Shown one piece after another: positions 1 to 9,382 of a stretch of DNA of 64,000 bases. The notes under the pieces were generated by a model that worked only from the letters and a program-made list of their open reading frames with translations, did not search any database and was not told the origin of the DNA. The stretch spans positions 744,001-808,000 of the forward strand of contig NZ_BMCU01000001.1 of assembly GCF_014635345.1 (NCBI RefSeq), written 5' to 3'. A program made the position numbers and the translations under genes. How positions within the stretch are numbered: position 1 is the stretch's first letter; every line of letters starts with the position of its first letter. This DNA is from Rhodococcoides trifolii (lineage in GTDB: Bacteria > Actinomycetota > Actinomycetes > Mycobacteriales > Mycobacteriaceae).

Positions 1-2
1 AC

Positions 3-581
3 GATCACCACCCGATGCACCGGCCCCTGCGCATGCTGGCCGCAGACCTCGTGTTCGAACTGCCGCTGTCGGGTTCGCTTGCGCGCCGCGCCGGGCACAC
101 CCTCGCCTGCCAACCCGACGCCGAGCGTCTGCTGCGCGACGACGAGTTGGTCGCGGTGTTCCCCGAAGGCTTCAAGGGCATCGGCAAACCGTTCAGCGAA
201 CGCTACAAGCTGCAGAGGTTCGGTCGAGGCGGGTTCGTCTCCGCCGCGCTGCGCACGCAGAAGCCGATCATTCCGTGCTCGATCGTCGGATCCGAGGAGA
301 TCTACCCGAAGATCGGCGACATGACGACCCTCGCCCGCATACTCGGCTTGCCCTACCTGCCGATCACACCTCTGTTCCCGGCGTTCGGACTCCTCGGCGC
401 AGTCCCGCTGCCGTCCAAGTGGTACATCGAGTTCGGCGAGCCGATCGCCACGGACACCTACGATCCGTCGGCCGCGGACGACCCGATGGAACTGTTCGAG
501 GTCACCGACCACGTGCGCGAGACCATTCAGCAGACGCTGTACCGCTTGCTCGCTCGACGTCGAAACGTGTTCTTGGGCTGA
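3..581 (+). CDS. Lysophospholipid acyltransferase family protein, 5'-truncated
   Basis: The reading frame is open from the left window edge, so the N-terminus, including the HX4D catalytic block of PlsC-type acyltransferases, lies outside the window. The visible part has the block III motif FPEG in the segment VFPEGFKGIGK, followed by the Arg/Gly-rich GRGGFVSAAL segment and the conserved IPCSIVGSEE stretch. The family transfers acyl chains to glycerolipid acceptors at the inner membrane face. Its position just before a SerB1-like gene matches the Rv0502 neighbourhood as I recall it. The ATG at 15 is internal to the frame and is not the true start. Confidence 0.8.
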   Translation, partial: DHHPMHRPLRMLAADLVFELPLSGSLARRAGHTLACQPDAERLLRDDELVAVFPEGFKGIGKPFSERYKLQRFGRGGFVSAALRTQKPIIPCSIVGSEEIYPKIGDMTTLARILGLPYLPITPLFPAFGLLGAVPLPSKWYIEFGEPIATDTYDPSAADDPMELFEVTDHVRETIQQTLYRLLARRRNVFLG

Positions 582-586
582 GTTTC

Positions 587-1525
587 TCAGCTCCTGCGGC
601 GACCCAGTACCGCAGCCAGACCGCCGCCGGCCGCCCCGAGTGCCAACGCGGTGGGCACCCCGATCTTCGCGGCCTTGCGGCCCGTGCGGAAGTCGCGAAT
701 CTCCCAGCCCCGGTTCTTGGCGAGCTCGCGGAGGTCGGCGTCGGGATTGACGGCCACGGCGGTGCCCACGAGCGAGAGCATCGGGACGTCGTTGTGACTG
801 TCCGAGTACGCCGTGCATCGACGCAGATCGAGCCCTTCGCGTACCGCCAGCGTGCGGACGGCGTGCGCCTTGCCGAGCCCGTGCAGGATGTCGCCGACGA
901 GGCGGCCGGTGAACAGACCGTCCTTGCTCTCGGCGACGGTGCCGAGCGCTCCGGTGAGGCCGAGACGTTTGGCGATGATCGACGCCAGTTCGACGGGCGT
1001 CGCGGTGACGAGCCAGACCTGCTGGCCCGCGTCGAGATGCATCTGGGCGAGGGCGCGAGTGCCGGCCCAGATCTTGTCGGCGATCAGTTCGTCGTAGATC
1101 TCCTCGCCCAGCCGGGCGAGCTCGGCGGTGGATCGGCCGGCGACGAACGACAGTGCCTTCTCCCGGCCGCTCGCGACCTCGCCGAGATTCTCCTTACCGC
1201 TGACCCTGAATTTGACTTGCTGCCAAGCGAATTCGCTGATGTCACGCGTGGTGATGTACTTACGCGACGCGAGGCCGCGGGCGAAGTGAATGATCGAGGC
1301 GCCCTGCACCATCGTGTTGTCGACGTCGAAGAAGGCTGCCGCGGTGAGGTCGAGGGGAACGGACGACTGTTCGGCCGGATCGGCGTCTTCCTGCGCAATC
1401 GCGATGGCGGCGTCGGCGCTCGCCTCCCCGGCCAGGCTCGCCCTGATCTGGGCAGCGGTGGGTCCGAGCGGATTACGGATCCGGCGCCGTCGCTTCTCGG
1501 ATTCCCCGGTCTCGCTCACCCGCAC
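587..1525 (-). CDS. HAD-IB family phosphatase (SerB1-like)
   Basis: 312 residues. A disordered, Arg-rich N-terminal stretch of about 60 residues precedes the HAD core. Motif I is DVDNT, with nucleophile Asp67 and Asp69. Motif IV is visible in the C-terminal third as [11 protein letters not shown]. The C-terminus ends in a hydrophobic Gly/Ala/Leu run followed by Arg residues, suggesting membrane association. Relatives are annotated as phosphoserine phosphatase-like, but the substrate is not determined by sequence. Its stop faces the acyltransferase stop 5 bases away. The orthologous position in M. tuberculosis is serB1 (Rv0505c). Confidence 0.82.
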   Translation of the reverse strand: MRVSETGESEKRRRRIRNPLGPTAAQIRASLAGEASADAAIAIAQEDADPAEQSSVPLDLTAAAFFDVDNTMVQGASIIHFARGLASRKYITTRDISEFAWQQVKFRVSGKENLGEVASGREKALSFVAGRSTAELARLGEEIYDELIADKIWAGTRALAQMHLDAGQQVWLVTATPVELASIIAKRLGLTGALGTVAESKDGLFTGRLVGDILHGLGKAHAVRTLAVREGLDLRRCTAYSDSHNDVPMLSLVGTAVAVNPDADLRELAKNRGWEIRDFRTGRKAAKIGVPTALALGAAGGGLAAVLGRRRS

Positions 1526-1655
1526 CTCCTACGTTCTTCGCGTCAGGGGTAACCCTAGTCCGAACGGGCCGAGTGACCTCCGACTCACGGCATCGTCGCA
1601 GGTCCACCGACGGGTGCATCATCGATGGGTGACCGCAACGAAGCCCGACTCACAG

Positions 1656-1907
1656 ATGCACGGCTTGATCTTGTTGACCCGTGAGGGGTGCGCGTCGTGC
1701 GTCGCCGCGAGATCGCAGTTGGAGGCGATCGGTGCGGAGTACGGGCTGACGGTGACGGTGATCGACGTGGACGAGGCGGCGAGCACCGATCCGGAGCTGC
1801 GAGCCGAGTACGGCGATCGGTTGCCCGTGGTCCTGCTCGACGGTGCGGAACACAGCTACTGGGATGTCGACGAAGTGCGGCTGCGACGCGATTTGACCGG
1901 AAGATGA
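1656..1907 (+). CDS. Glutaredoxin-family thiol protein
   Basis: About 83 residues from the ATG at 1656; an in-frame GTG at 1629 would add nine residues. The fold is a minimal thioredoxin/glutaredoxin type with a CxxC pair (CASC, Cys12/Cys15) after the first strand, and a cis-Pro in the RLPVVLLDG segment. Such proteins reduce disulfides in the cytoplasm. It lies just upstream of rex, as Rv0508 lies upstream of hemA in M. tuberculosis. A 124-base gap separates it from rex, so it need not share rex's transcript. Confidence 0.85.
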   Translation: MHGLILLTREGCASCVAARSQLEAIGAEYGLTVTVIDVDEAASTDPELRAEYGDRLPVVLLDGAEHSYWDVDEVRLRRDLTGR

Positions 1908-1947
1908 CGTTTTCGCGGGGGCGGAGGCGCATCGTACAACACGCCTC

Positions 1948-1963
1948 GGTGACTTTGTTCATC
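1948..1963 (+). promoter_or_regulatory. Candidate Rex operator upstream of rex-hemA
   Basis: GGTGACTTTGTTCATC carries GTGA and TTCA half-sites with the spacing of the Streptomyces Rex operator (TGTGAAC-N3-TTCACA), but the outer bases are degenerate. It lies 69 bases before the rex start, where autorepression of rex-hemACD would act. It matches 8 of 13 fixed positions, so it is only a candidate. Confidence 0.35.
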
Positions 1964-2031
1964 GCTGTACGAGCAGTTAACGTGGTGTCAATCAATCCAC
2001 GGACCAGCCGCGATGACCGAGGGGACCCGAC

Positions 2032-2790
2032 GTGAGCGAAGAGCAGCGCGTACCTGTCGTGGGTAACCTGCGCTCTCGCACTCGGCCCATCCCACAGGCT
2101 ACGGTCACCCGTCTCGCGACCTACCTCCGGGTCCTGGCTTCGCTCGACGAGGACGGCGTGACCACCGTCTCCAGTGAAGCACTCGCGTCGGCCGCGGGTG
2201 TCGGTTCGGCCACTCTGCGCGAGGACCTGTCGTTCCTAGGCCCCACCGGTGTTCGCGGCGTCGGGTACGACGTTCGCTTCGTCCGCACGCGCATCGAGGC
2301 CACTCTCGGACTCGACGTCGGGCACCGAGTGGTTCTCGTCGGCCTCGGGTACCTGGGATCGGCCCTGGCCAGCTACCGGCTGGACCGCCTCGGGTTCACC
2401 ACGGTCGGCCTCTTCGACAGCGACGAGTCCCGGGTCGGGACCGTCGTGGATCGGCTCGTCGTACGGCCGGTGTCCGAGCTCGTTGCCGGCTGCCGTGAAC
2501 TCGACGCCACAGTGGGTGTTATCGCAACTCCGGACGCATCCGCGCAGGCGGTCGCCGACGAATTGATAAAGGGTGGGGTTCGATCCATTCTCAGCTTCGC
2601 GCAGGGCGACGTGCTCGTGCCGCCGCACGTCGAGGTGAAGAACATCGATCTCGCCCTCGAACTACAGGTCCTCTCGTTCAACAGCGTGCGCAACGGACTT
2701 GTCGGCGCTCAGAGCCCTCGCCTCGGCAGAGCGGCGTGTGCACCGCAGCCAGTGTCAATCAGTAGAAACGGATCGGTGATTGCACCGTGA
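2032..2790 (+). CDS. rex: Redox-sensing transcriptional repressor Rex
   Basis: 252 residues from GTG. The N-terminal 85 residues form a winged helix ([16 protein letters not shown], then [20 protein letters not shown]). The NAD(H)-binding Rossmann domain starts with GLGYLGS at residues 104-110, and an acidic residue (LFDSDE) follows the second strand. The C-terminal swap helix is recognisable in [13 protein letters not shown]. Rex binds DNA at low NADH/NAD+ and releases it when NADH accumulates, so it links respiration to its targets. The hemA GTG overlaps its stop (GTGA), indicating translational coupling and redox control of heme synthesis. Confidence 0.93.
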   Translation: MSEEQRVPVVGNLRSRTRPIPQATVTRLATYLRVLASLDEDGVTTVSSEALASAAGVGSATLREDLSFLGPTGVRGVGYDVRFVRTRIEATLGLDVGHRVVLVGLGYLGSALASYRLDRLGFTTVGLFDSDESRVGTVVDRLVVRPVSELVAGCRELDATVGVIATPDASAQAVADELIKGGVRSILSFAQGDVLVPPHVEVKNIDLALELQVLSFNSVRNGLVGAQSPRLGRAACAPQPVSISRNGSVIAP

Positions 2791-4157
2791 GTGTCCTTCT
2801 TCTCGGGATTTCGCATCGAAGCGCACCCGTCTCGGTGCTCGAACGTGTCGCGATCAGCGACACCGAGCGGCCGAAGTTGACCGACAAGATCATGTCGAGC
2901 AGCCACGTCTCGGAAGTCATGATCGTCTCGACGTGCAACCGCGTCGAGATCTACGCAGTGGTCGACGCGTTCCACGGTGCCTTGACCGACCTCGGTGCGT
3001 TGCTCTCCACGCACTCGGGCCTCGAACTCGGTGAGCTCACCAAGCACGCGTACGTCCGCTACAGCGAGGCAGCCGCCGAGCACCTGTTCGCAGTGGCCAG
3101 TGGCCTCGACTCGATGGTCATCGGCGAGCAGCAGATTCTCGGCCAGATTCGCGCTGCGTACGCGGCGTCGGACGCGCAGCAGGCGTCGGGCCGTGTGGTG
3201 CACGAACTCGCACAGCAGGCGCTGCGTATCGGTAAGAAGGTGCACTCCGAGACCGGGATCGACGCCGCGGGTGCCTCCGTGGTGTCCGTTGCGCTGGACC
3301 GTGCGTCGGACGTCGTCGGCGGACTGACCGGCAAGACCGCGGTCGTTCTCGGCGCCGGGTCCATGGGCGGACTGTCCGTTGCACACCTCATTCGTTCCGG
3401 AGTAGGCCGCGTCGTGGTGGTCAACCGCACCGCGGCCCGTGCCCAGCACCTGGCGGCGTCCGTCACCGACGGCAGCGTGGTGGCCGAGTCGCGCCCGTTC
3501 GACGAGCTCGGTGACGCACTGGCCGACGCAGACATCCTCGTGACCTGTACCGGCGCGGTGGGCGCCGTCGTCACCATCGCCGACGTGCATCGCGCACTCG
3601 CCCGCCGCGACACCACCGACCGTCCCCTCGTGATCTGCGACCTCGGACTGCCGCGCGACGTCGAACACGCCGTCTCGGGTCTTCCGGGCGTCACCGTGTG
3701 GGACATGGAGACCCTCCAGCACGATCCCGCTGCCGGAGCCGCTGCGTCCGACGAGCGTGCCGCCCGCGAGATCGTGGCCACCGAACTGTCCGCGTACCTG
3801 GCCGGCCAGCGCCTCGCCGAGGTCACGCCCACCGTCACCGCACTGCGGCAGCGCGCCGCCGAGGTGGTCGAATCCGAGCTGATGCGCCTCGAGTCCCGTC
3901 TGCCCGGTCTGGACGATCCACAGCGCGACGAGGTCGCCCGCACCGTCCGCCGCGTCGTCGACAAGCTTCTGCACGCGCCGACCGTGCGCGTGAAGCAACT
4001 CGCGTCCACCCCGGGCGGCGACTCGTACGCCGAGGCGCTGCGCGAGTTGTTCGAGCTTTCGCCCAACACCGTTCAGGCCGTGGCATCGCCCATGGAGGTC
4101 CTCGCCGACGACTTCACCGTCGAGGGTGCCGACGTCGAGAAGGGGTTCCTCGGATGA
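2787..4157 (+). CDS. hemA: Glutamyl-tRNA reductase
   Basis: 456 residues. The catalytic thioester cysteine is Cys50 in STCNRVEIY, the family signature. The NADPH-binding domain carries [13 protein letters not shown], and a C-terminal helical dimerisation domain follows. It converts glutamyl-tRNA(Glu) to glutamate-1-semialdehyde, the first committed step of C5-pathway tetrapyrrole synthesis. The GTG start overlaps the rex stop by 4 bases, and its own stop overlaps the hemC ATG by 3, giving a tightly coupled rex-hemA-hemC unit. Confidence 0.97.
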   Translation: MSVLLLGISHRSAPVSVLERVAISDTERPKLTDKIMSSSHVSEVMIVSTCNRVEIYAVVDAFHGALTDLGALLSTHSGLELGELTKHAYVRYSEAAAEHLFAVASGLDSMVIGEQQILGQIRAAYAASDAQQASGRVVHELAQQALRIGKKVHSETGIDAAGASVVSVALDRASDVVGGLTGKTAVVLGAGSMGGLSVAHLIRSGVGRVVVVNRTAARAQHLAASVTDGSVVAESRPFDELGDALADADILVTCTGAVGAVVTIADVHRALARRDTTDRPLVICDLGLPRDVEHAVSGLPGVTVWDMETLQHDPAAGAAASDERAAREIVATELSAYLAGQRLAEVTPTVTALRQRAAEVVESELMRLESRLPGLDDPQRDEVARTVRRVVDKLLHAPTVRVKQLASTPGGDSYAEALRELFELSPNTVQAVASPMEVLADDFTVEGADVEKGFLG

Positions 4158-5170
4158 CGTCTGTCTCCACCGCGGCTCCCGGCAGCGCACTCGACGGCCG
4201 CGTGGTCCGAATCGGTACGCGCGGAAGCCTTCTCGCCCGAACTCAGGCCGAAACGGTTCGTTCTGCACTCACTGCGGCGGGCGTCACCACCGAGTTGGTC
4301 GTCGTTACCACCGCCGGCGACAAGTCGATCGCTCCGGTGCGGGAGATCGGCGTGGGTGTGTTCACCACCGCCCTCCGAGATGCACTGGCCGACAAGACGA
4401 TCGACGTCGCCGTGCACTCGTACAAGGATCTGCCCACGGCCGAGGATTCGCGCTTCGTCATCGCCGCCATCCCGCCCCGCGAGGACGCCCGCGACGCGCT
4501 GGTCGCGCGCGACGGCCTGGTGCTCGGTGAGCTCCCGGCCGGATCCACCGTCGGCACCTCCGCTCCGCGTCGTGTTGCTCAATTGCGCGCTCTCGGACTG
4601 GGTCTCGACGTCCGGCCGCTGCGCGGCAACCTCGACACCCGCATCGGCAAGGTGGCGAGCGGCGAACTCGACGCCGTCGTCGTCGCGCGGGCGGGGCTCG
4701 CGCGCATCGGACGTCTCGAGGTGGTGACGGAAGCGCTCGAGCCCGTGCAGTTCCTCCCGGCTCCCGCGCAGGGCGCACTGGCCGTCGAATGTCGCGGCGA
4801 CGACGATCATCTTGCCGCAGTCATCGCGACGCTGGACGACGAACACTCACGTGTCGCCGTCGTCGCCGAGCGCGCATTGCTGGCCGAACTCGAAGCCGGC
4901 TGCACAGCGCCCGTCGGAGCGACCGCTGAAGTGGTCGAATCCATCGACGAGGACGGCCGCATCTTCGACGAACTGTCGGTGCGCGGCGTGGCCGCGGCGA
5001 TCGACGGGTCCGACACGATCCGCGCGTCGGCGGTCGGAAAGCCCTCCGACGCAGACGCATTGGGCCGCTCCGTGGCCCGTGAACTTCTCGACCTGGGCGC
5101 GCGCGAACTGGTCGACGTCACCGAACCATCCACCCCGAACGTTTCGAAAGGCGAATCGACCGATGCGTGA
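4154..5170 (+). CDS. hemC: Hydroxymethylbilane synthase (porphobilinogen deaminase)
   Basis: 338 residues from the ATG that overlaps the hemA stop. Typical landmarks are [12 protein letters not shown] near residue 20, the VHSYKDLPT segment, [11 protein letters not shown], and the Cys250 of [10 protein letters not shown] that carries the dipyrromethane cofactor. It polymerises four porphobilinogen molecules into hydroxymethylbilane. The C-terminal tail of about 20 residues is polar and poorly conserved. 165 bases follow before hemD, the only sizeable gap in this part of the cluster. Confidence 0.97.
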   Translation: MTSVSTAAPGSALDGRVVRIGTRGSLLARTQAETVRSALTAAGVTTELVVVTTAGDKSIAPVREIGVGVFTTALRDALADKTIDVAVHSYKDLPTAEDSRFVIAAIPPREDARDALVARDGLVLGELPAGSTVGTSAPRRVAQLRALGLGLDVRPLRGNLDTRIGKVASGELDAVVVARAGLARIGRLEVVTEALEPVQFLPAPAQGALAVECRGDDDHLAAVIATLDDEHSRVAVVAERALLAELEAGCTAPVGATAEVVESIDEDGRIFDELSVRGVAAAIDGSDTIRASAVGKPSDADALGRSVARELLDLGARELVDVTEPSTPNVSKGESTDA

Positions 5171-5335
5171 CTCCAAAGCATGGCCGACGCCTGGCGAGAG
5201 AAAGCTACGCCGTCCGATCGCGCCGAGACCCGGCCGTACCGACCGCATTGCCACGGGACGCTTGATCCCGAAGCGGGGTCCGGCAACCCCCATAGAACTG
5301 AAATTCCGCAACAAGAGCGCACTGGAGAACAAGCA

Positions 5336-6889
5336 ATGACCCGAGTCCGCAAGAACACCCCGGGACGGATCCTGTTCGTGGGTTCCGGTCCCGGTGACCC
5401 CGCGCTGCTGACCGTTCGCGCTCGTGACGCACTCGGATCGGCGGAACTTGCGTTCACCGATCCCGACGTCGACAAGGGCGTCATCGCTCTGGTCGGTATC
5501 GATCATGCCGCGGATCTCGAGAACGCGGTCGAGGTGCGTCCCGCGCTGGGCGAGCCGGCCGAGGTTGCGAAAACGCTTGTCGCCGAGGCGAAGAACGGCC
5601 ACGACGTGGTCCGGTTGGTCTCGGGTGATCCGCTCACCACCGATTCGGTCATCGCCGAGGTCACCGCGGTTGCGCGGACGCAGATCCAGTTCGAGGTGCT
5701 CCCGGGACTGACCGCAGGGTCGGCCGTCCCGAGCTACGCGGGTATGGCGCTCGGCTCCGAGCACACCGAAGCGGACGTGCGCGGCGTCGTCGACTGGGCC
5801 GCTCTCGCCGCCGCGCCCGGCCCGCTGGTGCTGCACGCCACCGCCGGTCACCTGGCCGAGACCGCCAGTGCCCTTGTCGAACACGGCCTTGCGCCGCAGA
5901 CGCCCGCCGCCATCACGGTGCGCGGAACCACGCGTCAGCAGCGCACCGTCGAAGCAACGCTGGCCACCCTGAACGATGCCGGAGCCGATCTCGTCGGGTC
6001 GCTCGTCGTCACCGTGGGCAAGGTCGTGTCGCAGCGTTCGAAGATGTCCTGGTGGGAATCACGCGCCCTGTACGGCTGGACCGTGCTGGTGCCGCGCACA
6101 AAGGACCAGGCCGGGGAGATGAGCGAGCGTCTGGTCACCCACGGCGCCATCCCGATCGAGGTACCGACCATCGCCGTCGAACCGCCTCGCAGCCCGGCCC
6201 AGATGGAACGGTCTGTCAAGGGTCTCGTCGACGGCCGCTACCAGTGGGTCGTCTTCACCTCCACCAACGCGGTACGTGCGGTGTGGGAGAAGTTCGAGGA
6301 GTTCGGGCTCGACGCTCGCGCGTTCTCGGGCGTGAAGATTGCGTGCGTCGGCGAAGCGACGGCCGAGAAGGTGCGGTCGTTCGGCATCAACCCCGAACTC
6401 GTTCCCGCCGGTGAGCAGAGCTCGCTCGGATTGCTCGAGGACTTCCCGCCGTACGACGAGGTGTTCGACCCGGTCAACCGAGTCCTGTTGCCGCGCGCCG
6501 ACATTGCGACGGAGACGCTCGCCGAGGGTCTTCGTGAACGCGGCTGGGAGATCGACGACGTCACCGCCTACCGCACCGTGCGCGCCGCACCGCCGGCCGC
6601 CGAGACGCGCGAGATGATCAAGACCGGCGGGTTCGACGCCGTGTGCTTCACCTCGAGCTCGACGGTGCGGAACCTGGTCGGAATCGCCGGAAAGCCGCAC
6701 GCCCGCACCCTCGTTGCGTGCATCGGCCCGAAGACGGCCGAGACGGCGGTGGAGTTCGGCCTGCGCGTCGACGTGCAGCCGGAGACAGCTCAGGTCGGTC
6801 CGCTGGTCGAAGCGCTTGCCGAACATGCAGCACGTCTGCGCGCCGAGGGTGCACTGCCTCCGCCGCGGAAGAAGAGTCGTAGGCGCTAG
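5336..6889 (+). CDS. hemD: Fused uroporphyrinogen-III C-methyltransferase / uroporphyrinogen-III synthase
   Basis: 517 residues from an ATG preceded by GGAG. The N-terminal half is a SUMT/CobA-type methyltransferase: the SAM-loop motif [15 protein letters not shown] lies at residues 13-27, with VRLVSGDP further on. The C-terminal half (from about residue 255) is HemD-like: [14 protein letters not shown], later [12 protein letters not shown], and CIGPKTAE. The fusion places the branch to siroheme/cobalamin and the route to protoheme on one chain, the normal actinobacterial arrangement. The tail after residue 500 is basic and disordered. Confidence 0.93.
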   Translation: MTRVRKNTPGRILFVGSGPGDPALLTVRARDALGSAELAFTDPDVDKGVIALVGIDHAADLENAVEVRPALGEPAEVAKTLVAEAKNGHDVVRLVSGDPLTTDSVIAEVTAVARTQIQFEVLPGLTAGSAVPSYAGMALGSEHTEADVRGVVDWAALAAAPGPLVLHATAGHLAETASALVEHGLAPQTPAAITVRGTTRQQRTVEATLATLNDAGADLVGSLVVTVGKVVSQRSKMSWWESRALYGWTVLVPRTKDQAGEMSERLVTHGAIPIEVPTIAVEPPRSPAQMERSVKGLVDGRYQWVVFTSTNAVRAVWEKFEEFGLDARAFSGVKIACVGEATAEKVRSFGINPELVPAGEQSSLGLLEDFPPYDEVFDPVNRVLLPRADIATETLAEGLRERGWEIDDVTAYRTVRAAPPAAETREMIKTGGFDAVCFTSSSTVRNLVGIAGKPHARTLVACIGPKTAETAVEFGLRVDVQPETAQVGPLVEALAEHAARLRAEGALPPPRKKSRRR

Positions 6890-6896
6890 CGCACAT

Positions 6897-6936
6897 GGGT
6901 GTGAAAAAGAGTCCCCCAGCACTCTTTTTCACACCC
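6897..6936. repeat. 40-bp palindromic element, copy 1 (perfect 16-bp arms)
   Basis: The left arm GGGTGTGAAAAAGAGT (6897-6912) is perfectly complementary to ACTCTTTTTCACACCC (6921-6936) around the 8-base loop CCCCCAGC. It fills the gap between hemD and hemB. A near-identical copy sits at 23693-23732. A stem of 16 pairs with internal A and T runs could terminate transcription in either direction, but recurrence at an unrelated locus suggests a dispersed repeat family. Confidence 0.85.
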
Positions 6937-6948
6937 GAGCCGAACGAA

Positions 6949-7935
6949 GTGAGGCCCGTTATCTTTCCGACCGACCGACCACGCCGCCTCCGCCGCAACC
7001 CGGCCATGCGCCGCCTCGTCGCCGAGACGTCGCTGCAGCCACGGCATCTGGTGTTGCCGATGTTCGTGGCGGACGGCATCACCGAGGAACGCCCCATCAC
7101 GTCGATGCCGGGCGTTGCGCAGCACACGCTCGATTCGCTGAGTACGGCCGTCGAGCAGGCGGTGACGGCGGGAGTCGGCGGCGTCATGCTTTTCGGTGTT
7201 CCGAAGCCGGAGGACAAGGACGGGCAGGGCTCTCTCGCGAGCGATCCGAACGGCATTCTGAATCGCGGGTTGCGGCGCCTGCGAGAGGATTTCGGTGACG
7301 ACACCGTCATCATGGCGGACACCTGCCTCGACGAGTTCACCGATCACGGTCACTGCGGTGTTCTGGCGTCGGACGGCAGCGTCGACAACGACGCGACGTT
7401 GGTGCGCTACGTCGACATGGCGGTGGCGCAGGCCGAATCGGGCGCGCACCTGCTGGGCCCCAGCGGAATGATGGACGGGCAGATCGCGGCCATCCGTGAC
7501 GGTCTGGACACCGCGGGCTTTCCCGATGTGGGACAACTCGCCTACACCGCCAAGTACGCGTCGGCGTTCTACGGCCCCTTCCGGGAGGCGGTCGGATCGT
7601 CGCTGAAGGGTGATCGCCGCACCTACCAACAGGATTCGGCCAACCGGCGCGAGGCAGTCCGCGAGTTGGAGCTCGACCTTGCCGAGGGCGCGGACATGGT
7701 GATGGTGAAGCCGGCGATGTCGTACCTGGACATCCTCCGCGACGTCGCGAACGTCTCGCCCGTTCCCGTTGCGGCTTACCAGATCTCCGGTGAGTACGCG
7801 ATGATCACCGCCGCCGCTCAGAACGGGTGGATCGACCGTGACGCGGCGATCCTGGAATCTCTCGTCGGAATCAGACGTGCCGGTGCGGACATCGTATTGA
7901 CGTACTGGGCAACGGAAGTGGCGGGCTGGTTGTGA
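6949..7935 (+). CDS. hemB: Delta-aminolevulinic acid dehydratase (porphobilinogen synthase)
   Basis: 328 residues from the GTG at 6949. The frame also runs upstream through the palindromic element, but those codons do not resemble the family, so the start is placed after it. Schiff-base lysines are Lys202 ([10 protein letters not shown]) and Lys254 ([12 protein letters not shown]). The metal-loop segment [14 protein letters not shown] has only two cysteines, the sparse-cysteine type usually Mg-dependent. It condenses two ALA molecules to porphobilinogen. The next gene starts inside its stop codon (GTGA). Confidence 0.96.
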   Translation: MRPVIFPTDRPRRLRRNPAMRRLVAETSLQPRHLVLPMFVADGITEERPITSMPGVAQHTLDSLSTAVEQAVTAGVGGVMLFGVPKPEDKDGQGSLASDPNGILNRGLRRLREDFGDDTVIMADTCLDEFTDHGHCGVLASDGSVDNDATLVRYVDMAVAQAESGAHLLGPSGMMDGQIAAIRDGLDTAGFPDVGQLAYTAKYASAFYGPFREAVGSSLKGDRRTYQQDSANRREAVRELELDLAEGADMVMVKPAMSYLDILRDVANVSPVPVAAYQISGEYAMITAAAQNGWIDRDAAILESLVGIRRAGADIVLTYWATEVAGWL

Positions 7936-8504
7936 CCGATCCGAATTGGAACTGGCACCCCGAGGGGCTGCCGCCCAGCGCAATGCCGGGTCCGAACGAG
8001 TTCGAGAAGTACACGGCCCCGGTCGACGTCGAGACGGCTCGACACCTGTGGTTCGGCGCGGTTCTGCTTGGCTTGTTCGGCCTCGTGCTGGGTCTGTATT
8101 CGGTCTTCGCCGACCGCGACGCCTACGTCCGGGAACTGCTGCAGCAGGTCCAGGCGCAGGATCCGTCGGTGACCGTGTCCGCTGATACTGCCGATTCAGT
8201 GCTGACCGTCGCGATCGTGGTGGCCGTGTTGATGGGTGGTCTGGTGGCCGCGCTCTTCTGGCTCGTCGTGACGAAGATGCGGGCCGGAAAGTTGTGGGCG
8301 CGTGCGGTGCTGACGTTCTTCGGCGCCATCGTCGTGGTCACGGCAATTCCGTCCCTGTTCGCCCTCACCGCGTCGAACGGTGCGACATCGGTGCTGACCA
8401 GCGTCTCCGGCATCCTTCAGGCCGTGCTCGCCGCCGGCGCCATCGTGTTGATGCACCGGAAAGACTCGACGCGATACTTCATCGCGACACGTCCCAAGAT
8501 GTGA
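7932..8504 (+). CDS. Membrane protein of unknown function (Rv0513-type position)
   Basis: 190 residues from a GTG overlapping the hemB stop by 4 bases. A hydrophilic N-terminal region of about 40 residues rich in Pro/Trp is followed by four predicted membrane helices (about residues 40-60, 93-118, 125-145, 152-172). A soluble loop lies between the first two. No catalytic motif is seen. Coupling to hemB matches the small membrane-protein genes that follow hemB in mycobacteria. Confidence 0.75.
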   Translation: MTDPNWNWHPEGLPPSAMPGPNEFEKYTAPVDVETARHLWFGAVLLGLFGLVLGLYSVFADRDAYVRELLQQVQAQDPSVTVSADTADSVLTVAIVVAVLMGGLVAALFWLVVTKMRAGKLWARAVLTFFGAIVVVTAIPSLFALTASNGATSVLTSVSGILQAVLAAGAIVLMHRKDSTRYFIATRPKM

Positions 8505-8515
8505 CCTGTGTTACA
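8500..8515. promoter_or_regulatory. Candidate CRP/GlxR-type site upstream of microprotein 1
   Basis: TGTGACCTGTGTTACA matches the cAMP-receptor family consensus TGTGA-N6-TCACA at 9 of 10 fixed positions. It overlaps the stop of the preceding gene and lies 62 bases before the 39-codon ORF at 8577. A weak -10 candidate, TATGCT, is at 8527-8532. Confidence 0.45.
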
Positions 8516-8576
8516 CGTGTGACGGCTATGCTTCCGATCGAACGGAGATTTCGTCTCCCCGTCGGAAGGGTCTGCG

Positions 8577-8696
8577 ATGACGCAGAAGGCTCCACCTCGT
8601 GAGAAGTCGTCGGGATCCATCTGGGCTCTGCTCGGATTGCTCGTCGCGGTTGCCGTGACGGTGATGATCGTGGCGTCGGGACTCGCGGCCGCCTGA
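8577..8696 (+). CDS. 39-residue single-pass membrane microprotein (first of pair)
   Basis: An ATG preceded by GGAAGGG at 8-base spacing opens a 39-codon frame. The product has a short basic N-terminus (MTQKAPPREKSSGS) and one hydrophobic helix of about 21 residues (WALLGLLVAVAVTVMIVASG) ending in Ala. The good ribosome site, clean in-frame stop and positive-inside topology support a real gene. A CRP-like palindrome lies upstream. Function is unknown; size and position suggest a regulator or accessory subunit of a membrane complex. Confidence 0.6.
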   Translation: MTQKAPPREKSSGSIWALLGLLVAVAVTVMIVASGLAAA

Positions 8697-8714
8697 GTCA
8701 CATGGCCCGTGTAG

Positions 8715-8730
8715 CGTGACTGCTGTCACA
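8715..8730. promoter_or_regulatory. Candidate CRP/GlxR-type site upstream of microprotein 2
   Basis: CGTGACTGCTGTCACA matches TGTGA-N6-TCACA at 9 of 10 positions and has perfect GTGAC/GTCAC arms. It lies between the two 39-codon genes, 24 bases before the GTG start of the second, and is followed directly by a TAGTTC segment. Confidence 0.5.
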
Positions 8731-8754
8731 TAGTTCTGGGTCTCAGGGGGCAGC

Positions 8755-8874
8755 GTGCACGTCCAACACAAGCCGCAGCGCAACACTCGCCTCGAGTTCG
8801 CGCTCATCGCGATGATCGTCCTGCTGGGTGTTCTCACGGCTGCAGTGGTCATTCTCCCCGCCGTCCTGAGCTGA
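8755..8874 (+). CDS. 39-residue single-pass membrane microprotein (second of pair)
   Basis: GTG start preceded by AGGGGG. The product has a basic N-terminus (VHVQHKPQRNTRLE) and one hydrophobic helix (FALIAMIVLLGVLTAAVVIL) running almost to the C-terminus. Its length equals that of the product at 8577-8696. The sequences are not obviously homologous, but the architecture is the same. A CRP-like palindrome precedes this gene too. Function unknown. Confidence 0.55.
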   Translation: MHVQHKPQRNTRLEFALIAMIVLLGVLTAAVVILPAVLS

Positions 8875-8932
8875 CATTGTCGGTCGGGCCCGCAGTTGGT
8901 CGGGTCCGCCTCGCCGGGCAAGATGGACAGTC

Positions 8933-9382
8933 GTGACCGACTCTTACGAGACCCCCATCTCCCGACCGCGCGTGGTCACCATCGTGTTCTGGGTGTGGAC
9001 GGCGTCTGCTGTCGTCCTGCTTCTCCTCGGGCTTCTGTCGGTCACGATCTCCGGCGACACCGTTCGGCAGTCCGTGACCAGCGCGGGCCTCAGTGCCGCC
9101 GACGCCGACGGCTACGTGACCCTCTTCCGTGCGGTCGGCGCCTTGATTCTGGTGGTCGGTGCGGCAATCGGTTTCATGACTGGCCGAGTCGGAAAGGGCG
9201 ACATCCGCTTCCGCCGCGCACTCGCTGCGTTGTCCATGGTGTTCGCCCTCGTGCTGATCGGGGCCACTCTGGTCGGTGTCATCGTGGTGCCCATCCTCGG
9301 CCTGCTGTCCGCGGTGCTTCTTCTGGTGGCTGCTGTGCTGTCGTTCCGGCCGTCCGCCGAACCCTGGTTCTCGCGTGACTGA
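8933..9382 (+). CDS. Four-helix membrane protein of unknown function
   Basis: 149 residues from GTG. Four predicted transmembrane segments (about residues 14-36, 62-82, 95-117, 120-140) and short polar termini. An acidic loop (GLSAADADGYV) lies between helices 1 and 2. No enzymatic motif is recognised. Its stop overlaps the next gene's GTG start by 8 bases, so the two are translationally coupled. Confidence 0.7.
   Translation: MTDSYETPISRPRVVTIVFWVWTASAVVLLLLGLLSVTISGDTVRQSVTSAGLSAADADGYVTLFRAVGALILVVGAAIGFMTGRVGKGDIRFRRALAALSMVFALVLIGATLVGVIVVPILGLLSAVLLLVAAVLSFRPSAEPWFSRD

Noticed and set aside
2709..4268. A 519-codon minus-strand frame opposite hemA
   Set aside because: Antisense to a clear hemA, with shadow-type composition and no ribosome site.
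5171..5335. Riboswitch or attenuator between hemC and hemD
   Set aside because: Only an imperfect stem (GGAC/GCTT with AAGC/GTCC) is visible, with no recognisable riboswitch core.
6895..6948. hemB start at the ATG at 6895
   Set aside because: The extra codons are encoded by the palindromic repeat also found at 23.7 kb and do not resemble HemB; the GTG at 6949 fits.
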